Assembly (NCBI GenBank): GCA_050697275.1
Contig: JBOGZI010000017.1
Coordinates: 1 to 13,468, forward strand
Direction of reading: 5' to 3'
Length of the DNA: 13,468 nucleotides
DNA from: JBOGZI01 sp050697275
Lineage (GTDB): Bacteria; Actinomycetota; Thermoleophilia; Solirubrobacterales; 70-9
Positions 5,598 through 13,334 of the stretch are shown piece by piece. Every line of letters starts with the position of its first letter. Position 1 is the first letter of the stretch. The position numbers and the translations under genes are program-made. The notes beneath the pieces are model-generated. The model saw only the letters and a program-made list of their open reading frames with translations. It did not search any database and was not told the origin of the DNA.

Positions 5598-5637
5598 CAA
5601 CCGACAACCGTTCACCTCTCTTCCAGCCCCGGATCAA

Positions 5638-6314
5638 ATGGCCGCCACCGCCCCCACAGCCGCTCGCCGCAGGTCGGGCAAGGCCGCAGAGCGGCCCCTC
5701 AGCCGCGAGCTGATCGCGGATGCCGCCCTGGAGCTGATCGATCGCGAGGGCGTCGACGCGCTCAGCATGCGACGGCTGGCGGCCGCGCTCGGGATCGGCA
5801 CGATGACGATCTACGGCTATTTCAGCGACAAGCAGGAGCTTCTCAATCTCACCATCGAGCGCAGTGCCCGGCGCTACGAGCTCAGGCCGGGCGAGGGCGA
5901 CTGGCGCACGCGGCTGCGCGAGCTGATCGAGACCATGTATCGCTCGCTGCTCGAGCACCCGAGCATGGTTCAGATCCGATCGAGCCGACCGATCCTCAAT
6001 CCGGGCGCCATCCGCGCCTGTGAGGCGGGAATGACCATCCTCACGGACGCCGGATTCGAGTTGAACGAGGCCGCGGCCGCGTGGCGGCTCCTGTTCACAT
6101 ACCTCTTCGGCTACGCCGCGTTCAGCTCGCAGGAGCCTCCTCCCGAGCTGAGGCGGGAGTGGGCCGAGGAGCTGAGCGCGCTGCCCGAGGACGACTATCC
6201 GCTCACCTCGAGCTCCGCCCGGGTGCTCTCCAGCTGGATGGCGGGGCGGGAGCCGTTCGAGGCGGGACTCGAGTTGATCCTCGACGGTCTCGAGGCGCGC
6301 CTCGAGAAGGGCGG

Positions 6315-6318
<4 letters not shown>
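5638..6318 (+). CDS. TetR/AcrR-family transcriptional regulator
   Basis: This is a 226-residue dimeric DNA-binding repressor. The N-terminal helix-turn-helix domain spans about 21-70: SRELIADAALELIDREGVDALSMRRLAAALGIGTMTIYGYFSDKQEL contains the family's recognition-helix pattern (GIGTMTIYGYF). The C-terminal ligand-binding and dimerisation domain is helical (80-226), ligand unknown. ATG 5638 was chosen because the frame upstream (GTG 5560) runs through the operator palindromes. A weak GGA lies 4 nt before the start. The gene diverges from the secreted polybasic protein, with three dyads in the 100-bp gap, so autoregulation and control of that gene are likely. Its stop overlaps the convergent purA stop within the tetranucleotide CTAG (6315-6318). 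Confidence 0.92.
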
Positions 6319-7625
<1,307 letters not shown>

Positions 7626-7633
7626 GGCGGCTC

Positions 7634-7639
7634 ATTATG
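7634..7639 (-). promoter_or_regulatory. Predicted -10 hexamer (CATAAT) of purA
   Basis: CATAAT, one base from TATAAT, ends 8 nt before the purA GTG. The spacer GAGCCGCC has no good Shine-Dalgarno, so a leaderless transcript is expected. Confidence 0.5.
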
Positions 7640-7662
7640 GGGCGCGGCGACGCCGGGCGCGC

Positions 7663-7679
7663 CCCGATTCGGGATCGGG
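7663..7679. other. Small inverted repeat between loader gene and purA
   Basis: CCCGAT and ATCGGG flank a 5-nt loop in the 81-nt gap. It lies 28 nt beyond the loader stop and could mark the end of the dnaB-loader transcript, but no T-tract follows. Confidence 0.25.
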
Positions 7680-7706
7680 TGCGTGCGGGCCGATCGCCGC
7701 CGCCGG

Positions 7707-8468
7707 CTAGTGATCGAGCGGCCCGAGGCCGACGCTTCCCGTCGCCTCCGCGCCGGCGCTGACCCGGAGGCGCCGGTCCTCGTCGAACAGGGGAAGCGGA
7801 TCGCCGCACATCTCGACCAGGCGCGAGACGACGCGCTCGCCGATCTGCTGCGCGAGCTCGGACTCGTCGAGGTTGGTGGTGACGACGAGAGCCCGCTGGG
7901 CCTCGTAGCGCTCGTTCACGAGCGCGTAGAGCTGCTCGATCACCCAGTCGGTCCGGTTCTCGGTGCCGAGGTCGTCGAGGTGGAGCAGGTCGACCCCGGT
8001 GAGGCGCTCGAAGAACTCCAGGTAGGACTGCTCGCCGTCGGCGTCGAACGTGCGCCGGATCCGCGCGAGAAGCTTCGGCAGCGAGTAGATCGCGACCGTG
8101 CGGCCGGCCTCGAGCGCGATCCGCGAGACGAGCATCGCGAGCGTCGTCTTCCCGGTTCCCGCGCTGCCGACGAACCAAAGGCCGCGGCCGGCGTCGAGGT
8201 TGGCCTCGATCGCGTCGCAGTACTCGCGCACGCGGCGGACGACGATCTCGTTGATCTGGGTCACCGGCGGCCGGTCGAAGGAGACGCCGCGGTACTTCGC
8301 CGGGAGCACCGACGCGACCCCGCGCGAGCGGGCGCGCGAGATCAGGCGCTCGCGGCAATCGCAGGGCCGGGCGACGTCCTCGGGGCCGAGGACCCAGCCG
8401 CTGCCGTCGCAGACGCCGATCGGGCACGGACGCCGCTCGCCCGTCTCCGTGATCCCGGTGACCGCCAC
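7707..8468 (-). CDS. DnaC/DnaI-type helicase-loader AAA+ ATPase
   Basis: This is a 253-residue ATPase expected to load or remodel the replicative helicase DnaB. Four Cys near the N-terminus (C15, C20, C36, C38; CPIGVC...CDC) form a putative zinc site as in DnaI/DnaC proteins. The AAA+ core follows: Walker A GSAGTGKTT (101-109), Walker B LLHLDDLG (161-168), sensor 1 TTNL (197-200) and a likely arginine finger in GERVVSRL (210-217). The start is GTG 8468, 4 nt after the dnaB stop, with GAGGAGGG inside the dnaB end as Shine-Dalgarno, so the two are translationally linked. IstB transposition helpers share this fold, but no transposase is present and the dnaB linkage favours a loader. Most studied actinobacteria use DciA instead. 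Confidence 0.88.
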   Translation of the reverse strand: MAVTGITETGERRPCPIGVCDGSGWVLGPEDVARPCDCRERLISRARSRGVASVLPAKYRGVSFDRPPVTQINEIVVRRVREYCDAIEANLDAGRGLWFVGSAGTGKTTLAMLVSRIALEAGRTVAIYSLPKLLARIRRTFDADGEQSYLEFFERLTGVDLLHLDDLGTENRTDWVIEQLYALVNERYEAQRALVVTTNLDESELAQQIGERVVSRLVEMCGDPLPLFDEDRRLRVSAGAEATGSVGLGPLDH

Positions 8469-8472
8469 CGCC

Positions 8473-11274
8473 TCAGCCCTCCTCGGCGGCCTCGAACGGC
8501 GGCTCGCCGCCGAACGGGTCGTCGCCGGCGCCCGTGCCGCCGTCGACCGGAGGCGCGGCGCCCGCGGGCTGCTCCACCGGCTGCTCCTTCAGGCTCAGGT
8601 CCGAGAACCGCGGGTAGTGGGCGATGAACGCGAGCTTCTTCGTCCCGATCGGCCCGTTGCGGTGCTTGGCGAAGATGATCTCCGCCACGCCCGGCTCCTC
8701 GGACTCGTCGCCCTTGTAGTAGTCGTCGCGGTAGATAAAGGCGACGACGTCGGCGTCCTGCTCGATCGAGTTGTGGACGATCACGTTGTCGGCGACGAAG
8801 TTGTGCAGCCCTTCGACGGTGAGGTCGTAAACCTCCTCGACTGCGTCCTCCTCGATCGAGGCGACCTGATCCCAGTAGACCTCACTCCGGGCCAGGTGCC
8901 GCAGCTCGGTCGACTCGACCACGCCCGCCACCCGACCGGCGCGCTCGCGGCTGAGGTTCGCCTTTTCAAGCGTCGAGCCGCAGTAGCTGACTCCGATCGC
9001 CGACTGCATCTTGCGATGGGTCAAGCCCGAGGCGATTCGGGCCGGCTCGACGAGTGAGCGCCACACCGACTTCGGGATCACGTCACGGTTCGTGTTCGCG
9101 GCCCGTCCTCCGATCACGCGAAGGATGCGGGCTGCGTCCCGCTCCTTCTGTCGGCCCAATCCGCCGACGCGCTCCAGGAACTCGGCCTGGTCGGCTGCGC
9201 CGCTGATCGTGACGTGGTGTTGCGGGCGCCCGCGATGCGATCGCGGCGAGTGGACGCGGGCGTTGATCCCCAGCCGCAGCAACAGGGTCTGCACGTCCCG
9301 CGCCAGCCCCTCGCTGCTGCTCGCGTAGTAGATGTTGCAGATCCGGTTCCTACCGCGGCCGTGCCAGATGCAGCCGTCGGTGGCCCAGAGGTGGCGCAGG
9401 AAACACGCGATCGCAGTCTCCGTCTGAGCGAATACCTGGGCGGGCACGCGCTTCTCGTACGAGCGAAGCCCGAAGGCGCCGAGTCCGTCAAGCCACTCCG
9501 CGACGGGATTCCGCTTCCCGTGCGTGAGCCGGAAGTTCGCCGGGAGATAGACCTGGTACCAGCTGCGCTCGGGCTTGATCCTGGGCTTGACGCGACTTCC
9601 GAACACCGACGTCGCAAGCTCGGCCGCCCGGTTCGCGATCGAGCGGTCTTGGGCGGTGAACTGGATCGCGTGCGTCGGGAGCGTGCAGCCGTCGCCGATC
9701 AGGAGTCCGAGCAGGGCGATCTCGTCGTTGGTCATCGAAGCCTTCGCGGGGCCGGGGAGCATCCGCGGGAGGGCGAGGTGGCCGCCCCGTTTCAGCTCGT
9801 CCAAGCGGCGCCAGCCGCCGACCGTGAGGAACCGGTGGTTCTCGGATGCGCGGATCGTTCGCCCGAGCCGCGTGCGCAATCGGAACGTCCGCTTGTACCC
9901 GGTCGCGAAGGCCCGCTCGACGCGCCGCGGCTCCATGCGCCAGGTCTCCGGATTCACCGCCAGCACCTCGAATCCCGACTTGCCGACCAGGTCCCGGATC
10001 GGAACGCGACGTCCCTCAGTCGGGAGGTAGACCAGAGAGTCGCCCGTCAGGCATCCCGACTCCCTGAGGTCGGAGAGGATCGGCCGCTTGTCCGGACGGA
10101 GCTCCGGTGCGCGGGAGAGCTGAGACAGGGCGATCACCGGCACATCGAGCTCGCCGGCGAGAATCTTCAGCCCGCGGCTGAACTGCCCCACCTGCTCGAC
10201 CCGGTTTGCCCGCGGGTCGTCCGCCCGCATCAGCTGGATGTAGTCGACGACTACGAGTCCCAGTCCACCCCTTGGACGCTCCTGCGCGTGCAACCGACGC
10301 GCCTTCGCACGCAGCTCGAGCAGTCCCAGGTCGGCCGAGGCGTCTATCCACAGCGGCGCTGATTCGAGGATGTTGCAGGCCTTCACCACCTTGGGCCAGT
10401 CCTTGCTCGAGACCTGCCCCTTGCGAAGCCTGTCGCCCGAGATCCGAGCCTGCGAGGCGATGAAGCGATGCGACAGCTCCATCTCCGACATCTCGAGCGA
10501 GAACAACGCGACTGGCTTGTTGTGCTTGACCGCGACGTTCTCGGCGATGTTGCACATGGCGGCGCTCTTTCCCATCGATGGCCTTGCCGCGATCACGATC
10601 AGATTGTTCGGCTGGAAGCCGCCGGTGAGCTGGTCGATGTCGCGGAAGCCGGATGCCGTCCCGGTGACCTCGGCGTCGCCCTTCGCAAGCGCTTCGAGCT
10701 TGTCGATCTCCTCGGCGAGGATCGCGCCGATCTCGCGGAAGTCGGCGGCGCGCTCCTGGTGGGCGACCTGGAACAGGACGCGCTCGGCCTGCTCGACGAT
10801 CTCGCTCGCATCGCCCTCGCGACCGGCGACCGACTGCTGGATCTGCTTCGCTGCGGCGTCGAGGCGCCGCATCAGCGAGTTCTGCTTGACGATCTGGGCG
10901 TAGTGCTTGGCGCTCCCCGGCGCGCCGACCTTCGCGGCGAGGCCGTGGACTCCGTCGCGCCCGCCGACCCGGTCCAGCTCGCCGTGCTGCGAGAGCGCCT
11001 CGGAGACCGTCAGCGGGTCGACCGGCTCGCCGTCCTCGTGCAGGCGGACGATCGCCGCGTAGATCGTCCGGTGGCGGTCGCGGTAGAAGTCGTCGGCCTG
11101 CAGGTGGGCGTCGAGAACGACCGGCTCGATCGTCGCCGCCGAGACCATCATCGCCCCCAGCACCGACTCCTCGGCCTCGAGGTTCTGGGGAGGAACGATC
11201 CCGCTGGCTTGTCCGTTGTTGGCCAACTTCTCCTCTCTCGCGATCGCGCGCGCGTCGGTCCTCGGACCGTCCAT
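8473..11274 (-). CDS. dnaB: Replicative DNA helicase DnaB, intein-containing precursor
   Basis: This is the hexameric replicative helicase that unwinds DNA at the fork. The 933-residue precursor should splice to a 505-residue helicase. The N-terminal domain begins VPPQNLEAEESVLGAM (27-42). The RecA-like core carries Walker A ARPSMGKSA (230-238), Walker B VVVDYIQLM, and the arginine-rich SQLSRAPELRPDKRPILSDLRESG up to the intein. After it come SIEQDADVVAFIYRDDYY and AKHRNGP. The intein (408-835) sits between Gly407 and Ser836. The tail is acidic and Gly/Pro-rich. ATG 11274 has a CACACT hexamer 6 nt upstream. A TTG at residue 17 with GAGGAG just before it is an alternative start. The loader gene follows 4 nt downstream. 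A 177-bp gap separates it from rplI, containing a 14-bp palindrome (11314-11327) and a DnaA box. Confidence 0.96.
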   Translation of the reverse strand: MDGPRTDARAIAREEKLANNGQASGIVPPQNLEAEESVLGAMMVSAATIEPVVLDAHLQADDFYRDRHRTIYAAIVRLHEDGEPVDPLTVSEALSQHGELDRVGGRDGVHGLAAKVGAPGSAKHYAQIVKQNSLMRRLDAAAKQIQQSVAGREGDASEIVEQAERVLFQVAHQERAADFREIGAILAEEIDKLEALAKGDAEVTGTASGFRDIDQLTGGFQPNNLIVIAARPSMGKSAAMCNIAENVAVKHNKPVALFSLEMSEMELSHRFIASQARISGDRLRKGQVSSKDWPKVVKACNILESAPLWIDASADLGLLELRAKARRLHAQERPRGGLGLVVVDYIQLMRADDPRANRVEQVGQFSRGLKILAGELDVPVIALSQLSRAPELRPDKRPILSDLRESGCLTGDSLVYLPTEGRRVPIRDLVGKSGFEVLAVNPETWRMEPRRVERAFATGYKRTFRLRTRLGRTIRASENHRFLTVGGWRRLDELKRGGHLALPRMLPGPAKASMTNDEIALLGLLIGDGCTLPTHAIQFTAQDRSIANRAAELATSVFGSRVKPRIKPERSWYQVYLPANFRLTHGKRNPVAEWLDGLGAFGLRSYEKRVPAQVFAQTETAIACFLRHLWATDGCIWHGRGRNRICNIYYASSSEGLARDVQTLLLRLGINARVHSPRSHRGRPQHHVTISGAADQAEFLERVGGLGRQKERDAARILRVIGGRAANTNRDVIPKSVWRSLVEPARIASGLTHRKMQSAIGVSYCGSTLEKANLSRERAGRVAGVVESTELRHLARSEVYWDQVASIEEDAVEEVYDLTVEGLHNFVADNVIVHNSIEQDADVVAFIYRDDYYKGDESEEPGVAEIIFAKHRNGPIGTKKLAFIAHYPRFSDLSLKEQPVEQPAGAAPPVDGGTGAGDDPFGGEPPFEAAEEG
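8770..10053 (-). mobile_element. DnaB intein with LAGLIDADG homing endonuclease
   Basis: This in-frame 428-residue protein-splicing element starts with Cys (CLTGDSLVYLP, block A) and ends HN followed by extein Ser (VYDLTVEGLHNFVADNVIVHN region, blocks F and G). Block B reads RASENHRFLTVGGW, with Ser477 in place of the usual Thr of TxxH and His480 kept. The endonuclease part has both dodecapeptide motifs, LLGLLIGDGC (about 520-529, Asp528) and FLRHLWATDGCI (625-636, Asp633). The acidic residues needed for cleavage are therefore present and homing may be active. The middle, around residues 730-775 (RSLVEPARIASGLTHRKMQSAIG), is a helical segment that may aid DNA recognition. Insertion is at the conserved DLRESG/SIEQDAD site used by other DnaB inteins. 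Confidence 0.95.
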
Positions 11275-11280
11275 CTCCCC

Positions 11281-11286
11281 AGTGTG
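11281..11286 (-). promoter_or_regulatory. Possible -10 hexamer (CACACT) of dnaB
   Basis: CACACT on the minus strand ends 6 nt before the dnaB ATG, the same spacing as at dcd (TACACT). It overlaps the DnaA box. GGGGAG touches the ATG directly, too close for a normal Shine-Dalgarno. Confidence 0.35.
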
Positions 11287-11291
11287 GATAA
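11283..11291 (-). promoter_or_regulatory. Perfect DnaA box (TTATCCACA) at dnaB start
   Basis: On the minus strand the 9-mer TTATCCACA matches the consensus DnaA box exactly. It lies 8 bp upstream of the dnaB ATG and overlaps the likely -10. DnaA bound here could repress or time dnaB transcription. Only one perfect box was found in this gap, so this is not by itself an origin. Confidence 0.6.
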
Positions 11292-11451
11292 GGCCCCGGC
11301 GGAGAATCCCCGCCCCCGGCGCCGGGGCGTCTCTCCGTCAGGCGGTCACCAGAAAATCACAAGTCCACTCGCCTCGCAGACGAGTTCCTGCTCTTAACGG
11401 GTTTCTTTTTTCGCGGAGGCCGAGCGGTCCGCGGAGGGGCGTTCGGGGGGC

Positions 11452-11904
11452 CTACTTCGACTCGGCGACGATCGTCTTCACCTTCGCGGTGACGCCGCCC
11501 CCGACCTCGATCTCGACCATGTAGGTGCCCGTCTCGCGGAGCGGGTCCTCGAGCCGGATCTTCCTCCGGTCGACCTTGAGCCCGCGCGCGGCCTGGATCG
11601 CGTCGGCGATCTCCTTCGCGGTCACCGACCCGAACAGCTTCCCGTCCTCGCCCGCCTCGTGGTTGATCGTCAGCACCGTCTTCGACAGCAGCGCCGCGTT
11701 CTCGCTCGCGCGCTCGGCCGCCTCCCGCTCGGCCCGCTCGGCCCGCTCGAGCCGCCGGCGTGCCTCCTCCAGCGCCCCCTTGGTCGCCGGCTGCGCGAGC
11801 TGGCGGGGGACGAGGTAGTTGCGCAGGTAGCCGGACGAGACGTCGACCGCGTCCCCGGCCTCGCCGAGCCCGTCGACGTCCTTGAGCAGCACCGCCTCGG
11901 CCAT
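11452..11904 (-). CDS. rplI: Ribosomal protein L9
   Basis: This is a structural protein of the large ribosomal subunit that binds 23S rRNA. It has 150 residues, the standard length. The N-terminal RNA-binding domain carries the L9 signature (AVLLKDVDGLGEAGDAVDV then SGYLRNYLVPRQLA). A long charged connecting helix rich in Arg/Glu/Ala spans about 43-75. The C-terminal domain follows (TINHEAGEDGKLFGSVTAKEIADAI). ATG 11904 starts 11 nt after the rpsR stop, with a weak AGGCGAG upstream, so rpsR-rplI is one transcription unit. No convincing intrinsic terminator follows it: a CGCGGA/TCCGCG hairpin near 11412-11433 has its A/T tract on the wrong side for this strand. Confidence 0.98.
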   Translation of the reverse strand: MAEAVLLKDVDGLGEAGDAVDVSSGYLRNYLVPRQLAQPATKGALEEARRRLERAERAEREAAERASENAALLSKTVLTINHEAGEDGKLFGSVTAKEIADAIQAARGLKVDRRKIRLEDPLRETGTYMVEIEVGGGVTAKVKTIVAESK

Positions 11905-11915
11905 CAGACGCTCGC

Positions 11916-12191
11916 CTAGCGCTCGCCGACGTACGGGAGCAGCGCCAGCTCGCGAGCGCGGCTCACCGCGAGCGCGAGCTGCTTCTGGTGGCGGCGCGAG
12001 AGCCCGGTGACCCGGCGCGAGCGGGTCTTGCCGCGGTCGGAGATGAAGCGCCGCATCGTGCTCAGGTCCTTGTAGTCGATCGTCTCGACGTTGATCCGCG
12101 TGTACTTGCGCGGGCGGTAGCGGTCGCTGGGACCGCGCCTGCGCCGGCCCGCGCCGGGGCCGCCCTGTTGCGTTCTCTGCTGTCGCGCCAT
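11916..12191 (-). CDS. rpsR: Ribosomal protein S18 (Cys-less, zinc-independent form)
   Basis: This small-subunit protein pairs with S6 on the 30S platform. It has 91 residues. The core RKYTRINVETIDYKDLSTMRRFISDRGKTRSRRVTGLSRRHQKQLALAVSRAREL segment (28-82) carries the S18 signature, ending LLPYVGER. There are no Cys where zinc-binding S18 has its CxxC pairs, so this is the zinc-independent type; whether a Cys-containing paralogue exists elsewhere cannot be seen. The N-terminus is Arg/Gln/Gly-rich. ATG 12191 has only a weak purine stretch (CAGAG) upstream. The transcript probably starts near 12238 with a strong hairpin in its leader. In most bacteria rpsF and ssb lie directly upstream; here a + strand gene intervenes. 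Confidence 0.98.
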   Translation of the reverse strand: MARQQRTQQGGPGAGRRRRGPSDRYRPRKYTRINVETIDYKDLSTMRRFISDRGKTRSRRVTGLSRRHQKQLALAVSRARELALLPYVGER

Positions 12192-12212
12192 CTCTGTGTC
12201 GTCTCAAGTAAG

Positions 12213-12234
12213 CGGCACGGCCGGGGCCGTGCCG
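12213..12234 (-). promoter_or_regulatory. Strong GC hairpin in rpsR leader
   Basis: A 22-nt perfect inverted repeat has arms CGGCACGGCC and GGCCGTGCCG separated by 2 nt. In RNA the realistic form is an 8-bp stem with a CCCCGG loop. It would lie within the first 25 nt of the rpsR mRNA, 21 nt before the ATG. Since neighbouring genes diverge here it is not a terminator. It could stabilise the mRNA or serve S18-dependent autoregulation. Confidence 0.55.
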
Positions 12235-12244
12235 GAACGAGGGC

Positions 12245-12250
12245 GAATGG
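12245..12250 (-). promoter_or_regulatory. Predicted -10 hexamer (TACCAT) of rpsR-rplI
   Basis: TACCAT on the minus strand is the best TANNNT word in the divergent gap. It would start transcription near 12238, just before the leader hairpin. No clear -35 is seen. Confidence 0.4.
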
Positions 12251-12318
12251 TAGCCAGCGCGCCCGCCCGGCGAGGGGACGCCTTGGGCGAGGCTGGAGCC
12301 CGAAGCGCGGTGTGGAGC

Positions 12319-12324
12319 GATACT
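12319..12324 (+). promoter_or_regulatory. Predicted -10 hexamer (GATACT), NTF2-like gene
   Basis: GATACT ends 7 nt before the ATG at 12332, one base from TATACT. The spacer GCACGGG lacks a good Shine-Dalgarno sequence. Confidence 0.42.
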
Positions 12325-12331
12325 GCACGGG

Positions 12332-12772
12332 ATGGCGGGATTGGGAGACCGCAACGTCGAGATAGTCCTGCGTCAGTGGCGGGCCTGGTCGGCCGGAGAC
12401 CTGGAGGGGCAGATCCGCTTCTACCATCCGGACGTCGTGGTGCTCGCACCGGAGGGCTGGCCCGAGGGGCCGAGGTTCGAGGGTGTCGAAGCCTGGAAGA
12501 GGCAGTCGGCGAGGCTCCACGAGACCTGGGAGGACGCGAGCGCCGAGGTCGACGAGATCGAGGCGGTCGGCGAGGACCGCGTCATCGTCCGGCTCCGCTA
12601 CGTCACCACGGGCAAGGATGGGATCGCCTTCGAGACTCCGATGGCGACCGCGTTCCTGCTCGAGGGCGGCCTGATCACGCGCGTCGAGTACTTCTGGGAG
12701 ATGAGCGACGCGGTTCGGGCGGCGGGGGAGATGCAGCCGCCGGGCCGACGACACGAAGAAGGCCCGCTTTAG
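12332..12772 (+). CDS. NTF2/SnoaL-like cone-fold protein
   Basis: This is a 146-residue soluble protein. The pattern fits the SnoaL-like/NTF2 superfamily: N-terminal helix RNVEIVLRQWRAWSAGDLEGQIRFYHPDVVVLAP (7-40), a GPRFEGVEAWKRQ segment, and a beta-rich C-half (AEVDEIEAVGEDRVIVRLRYVTTGKDG; ATAFLLEGGLITRVEYFW). Family members range from isomerases and cyclases to ligand-binding or dimerisation modules, so the substrate is unknown. ATG 12332 is preceded by a GATACT hexamer. Its last codons and stop lie inside the loop-forming terminator hairpin. It is transcribed against its neighbours and splits ssb from rpsR, suggesting insertion into an ancestral rpsF-ssb-rpsR-rplI operon. Confidence 0.88.
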   Translation: MAGLGDRNVEIVLRQWRAWSAGDLEGQIRFYHPDVVVLAPEGWPEGPRFEGVEAWKRQSARLHETWEDASAEVDEIEAVGEDRVIVRLRYVTTGKDGIAFETPMATAFLLEGGLITRVEYFWEMSDAVRAAGEMQPPGRRHEEGPL

Positions 12773-12782
12773 CGGGCCTTCT
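12757..12782. terminator. Bidirectional terminator hairpin (11-bp perfect stem)
   Basis: Arms AGAAGGCCCGC and GCGGGCCTTCT enclose the loop TTTA. The stop codon of the NTF2-like gene (12770-12772) lies in the loop. The ssb stop is 23 nt away on the other strand, so the hairpin can end both convergent transcripts. T-tracts on either side are short. Confidence 0.82.
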
Positions 12783-12805
12783 CGGGACCGAATCTGGAGC
12801 GCCGC

Positions 12806-13291
12806 CTAGAAGGGGATGTCATCGTCGGAGCCGCCGTCTCCGCCGCCGCTGCCGACCCCGGCCTCCTGGAAGTCGGAGGTGTCGGCGGGGACGTCGGACT
12901 GCGCCTGGATGCTGTTGCCGTTGCCGCCGCCACCCGCGTTCGGGTTGTCGCTCCGCGACCCGAGGAACTGGACGCTGTCGGCGATGATCTCGACCGCCTG
13001 GCGCTTGCCGCCGTCCTGCGACTCCCACTCGCGCCAGTCGAGCCGGCCCTGAACCGCGACCGGGCGGCCCTTCGAGAGGTAGTTGGCGCAGTTCTCGCCC
13101 TGCGCGCCCCAGACGGTGACGTCGAAGTAGTTGGGCTTGTCGACCCACTCGCCGCTCTGGCCGTCCTTGCGGCGGCTGTTGACCGCGACGCGAAGCTTGC
13201 AGACCGAGGTCCCGCTGGGGGTGGAGCGCAGCTCGGGGTCCTTGGTCAGGTTGCCCGTGATCGCGCAGATATTGATGTTCGAGGCCGCCAA
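12806..13291 (-). CDS. ssb: Single-stranded DNA-binding protein
   Basis: This tetrameric protein coats single-stranded DNA in replication, repair and recombination. It has 161 residues. The OB-fold spans about 5-112: ITGNLTKDPELRSTPSGTSVCKLRVAVNSR, WVDKPNYFDVTVWGAQGENCANYLSKGRPVAVQGRLDWREW and AVEIIADSVQFL. A Gly/Asn-rich linker leads to the acidic tip DDDIPF, which docks partner proteins. The start is TTG at 13291: AGGAG (13301-13305) lies 9 nt upstream and no ATG or GTG fits the MAASNINICAITGNLTKDPE beginning. A TAAGAT -10 (13328-13333) implies a leader of about 30 nt. The gene looks monocistronic, ending at the shared terminator. rpsF, normally just upstream, is not found in the remaining 177 bp. 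Confidence 0.98.
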   Translation of the reverse strand: MAASNINICAITGNLTKDPELRSTPSGTSVCKLRVAVNSRRKDGQSGEWVDKPNYFDVTVWGAQGENCANYLSKGRPVAVQGRLDWREWESQDGGKRQAVEIIADSVQFLGSRSDNPNAGGGGNGNSIQAQSDVPADTSDFQEAGVGSGGGDGGSDDDIPF

Positions 13292-13300
13292 AGTGATCAG

Positions 13301-13305
13301 CTCCT
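13301..13305 (-). promoter_or_regulatory. Shine-Dalgarno AGGAG of ssb (supports TTG start)
   Basis: AGGAG on the minus strand is 9 nt from the TTG start codon. With no alternative ATG or GTG nearby, it decides the start. Confidence 0.7.
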
Positions 13306-13327
13306 ATCGATTCGATTCCGAACTGCG

Positions 13328-13333
13328 ATCTTA
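13328..13333 (-). promoter_or_regulatory. Predicted -10 hexamer (TAAGAT) of ssb
   Basis: TAAGAT is identical to the tatA hexamer, but lies 36 nt before the start codon, leaving a short leader with the Shine-Dalgarno. The -35 is poor. Confidence 0.4.
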
Positions 13334-13334
13334 A

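Larger units (their letters stand above)
5572..5600 (-). promoter_or_regulatory. Promoter TTGACG-N17-TACGGT of secreted-protein gene
   Basis: On the minus strand, TTGACG (5595-5600) and TACGGT (5572-5577) are separated by exactly 17 bp. This is the best -35/-10 pair in the window. Predicted start is near 5566, giving a leader of about 29 nt that carries the Shine-Dalgarno. Three overlapping palindromes sit on it. Being palindromic, the same DNA also offers TACGGT (5583-5588) on the plus strand for the regulator gene. Confidence 0.62.

Noticed and set aside
7707..8468. IstB-type transposition helper ATPase
   Set aside because: No transposase, terminal repeats or target duplications are visible; the N-terminal Cys site and tight coupling to dnaB fit a helicase loader better.
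11283..11291. Replication origin at the DnaA box
   Set aside because: Only one perfect box is seen, with no AT-rich unwinding region and no dnaA or dnaN nearby, so a regulatory site is the more modest reading.
9214..11397. Long + strand frames opposite dnaB
   Set aside because: They mirror the dnaB and intein codons, and no start signal or family motif was seen.
11396..11433. T-rich run with a CGCGGA/TCCGCG hairpin downstream of rplI
   Set aside because: On the minus strand the hairpin is followed by A residues, not T, and on the plus strand the T run precedes it, so it is not a standard terminator for either strand.
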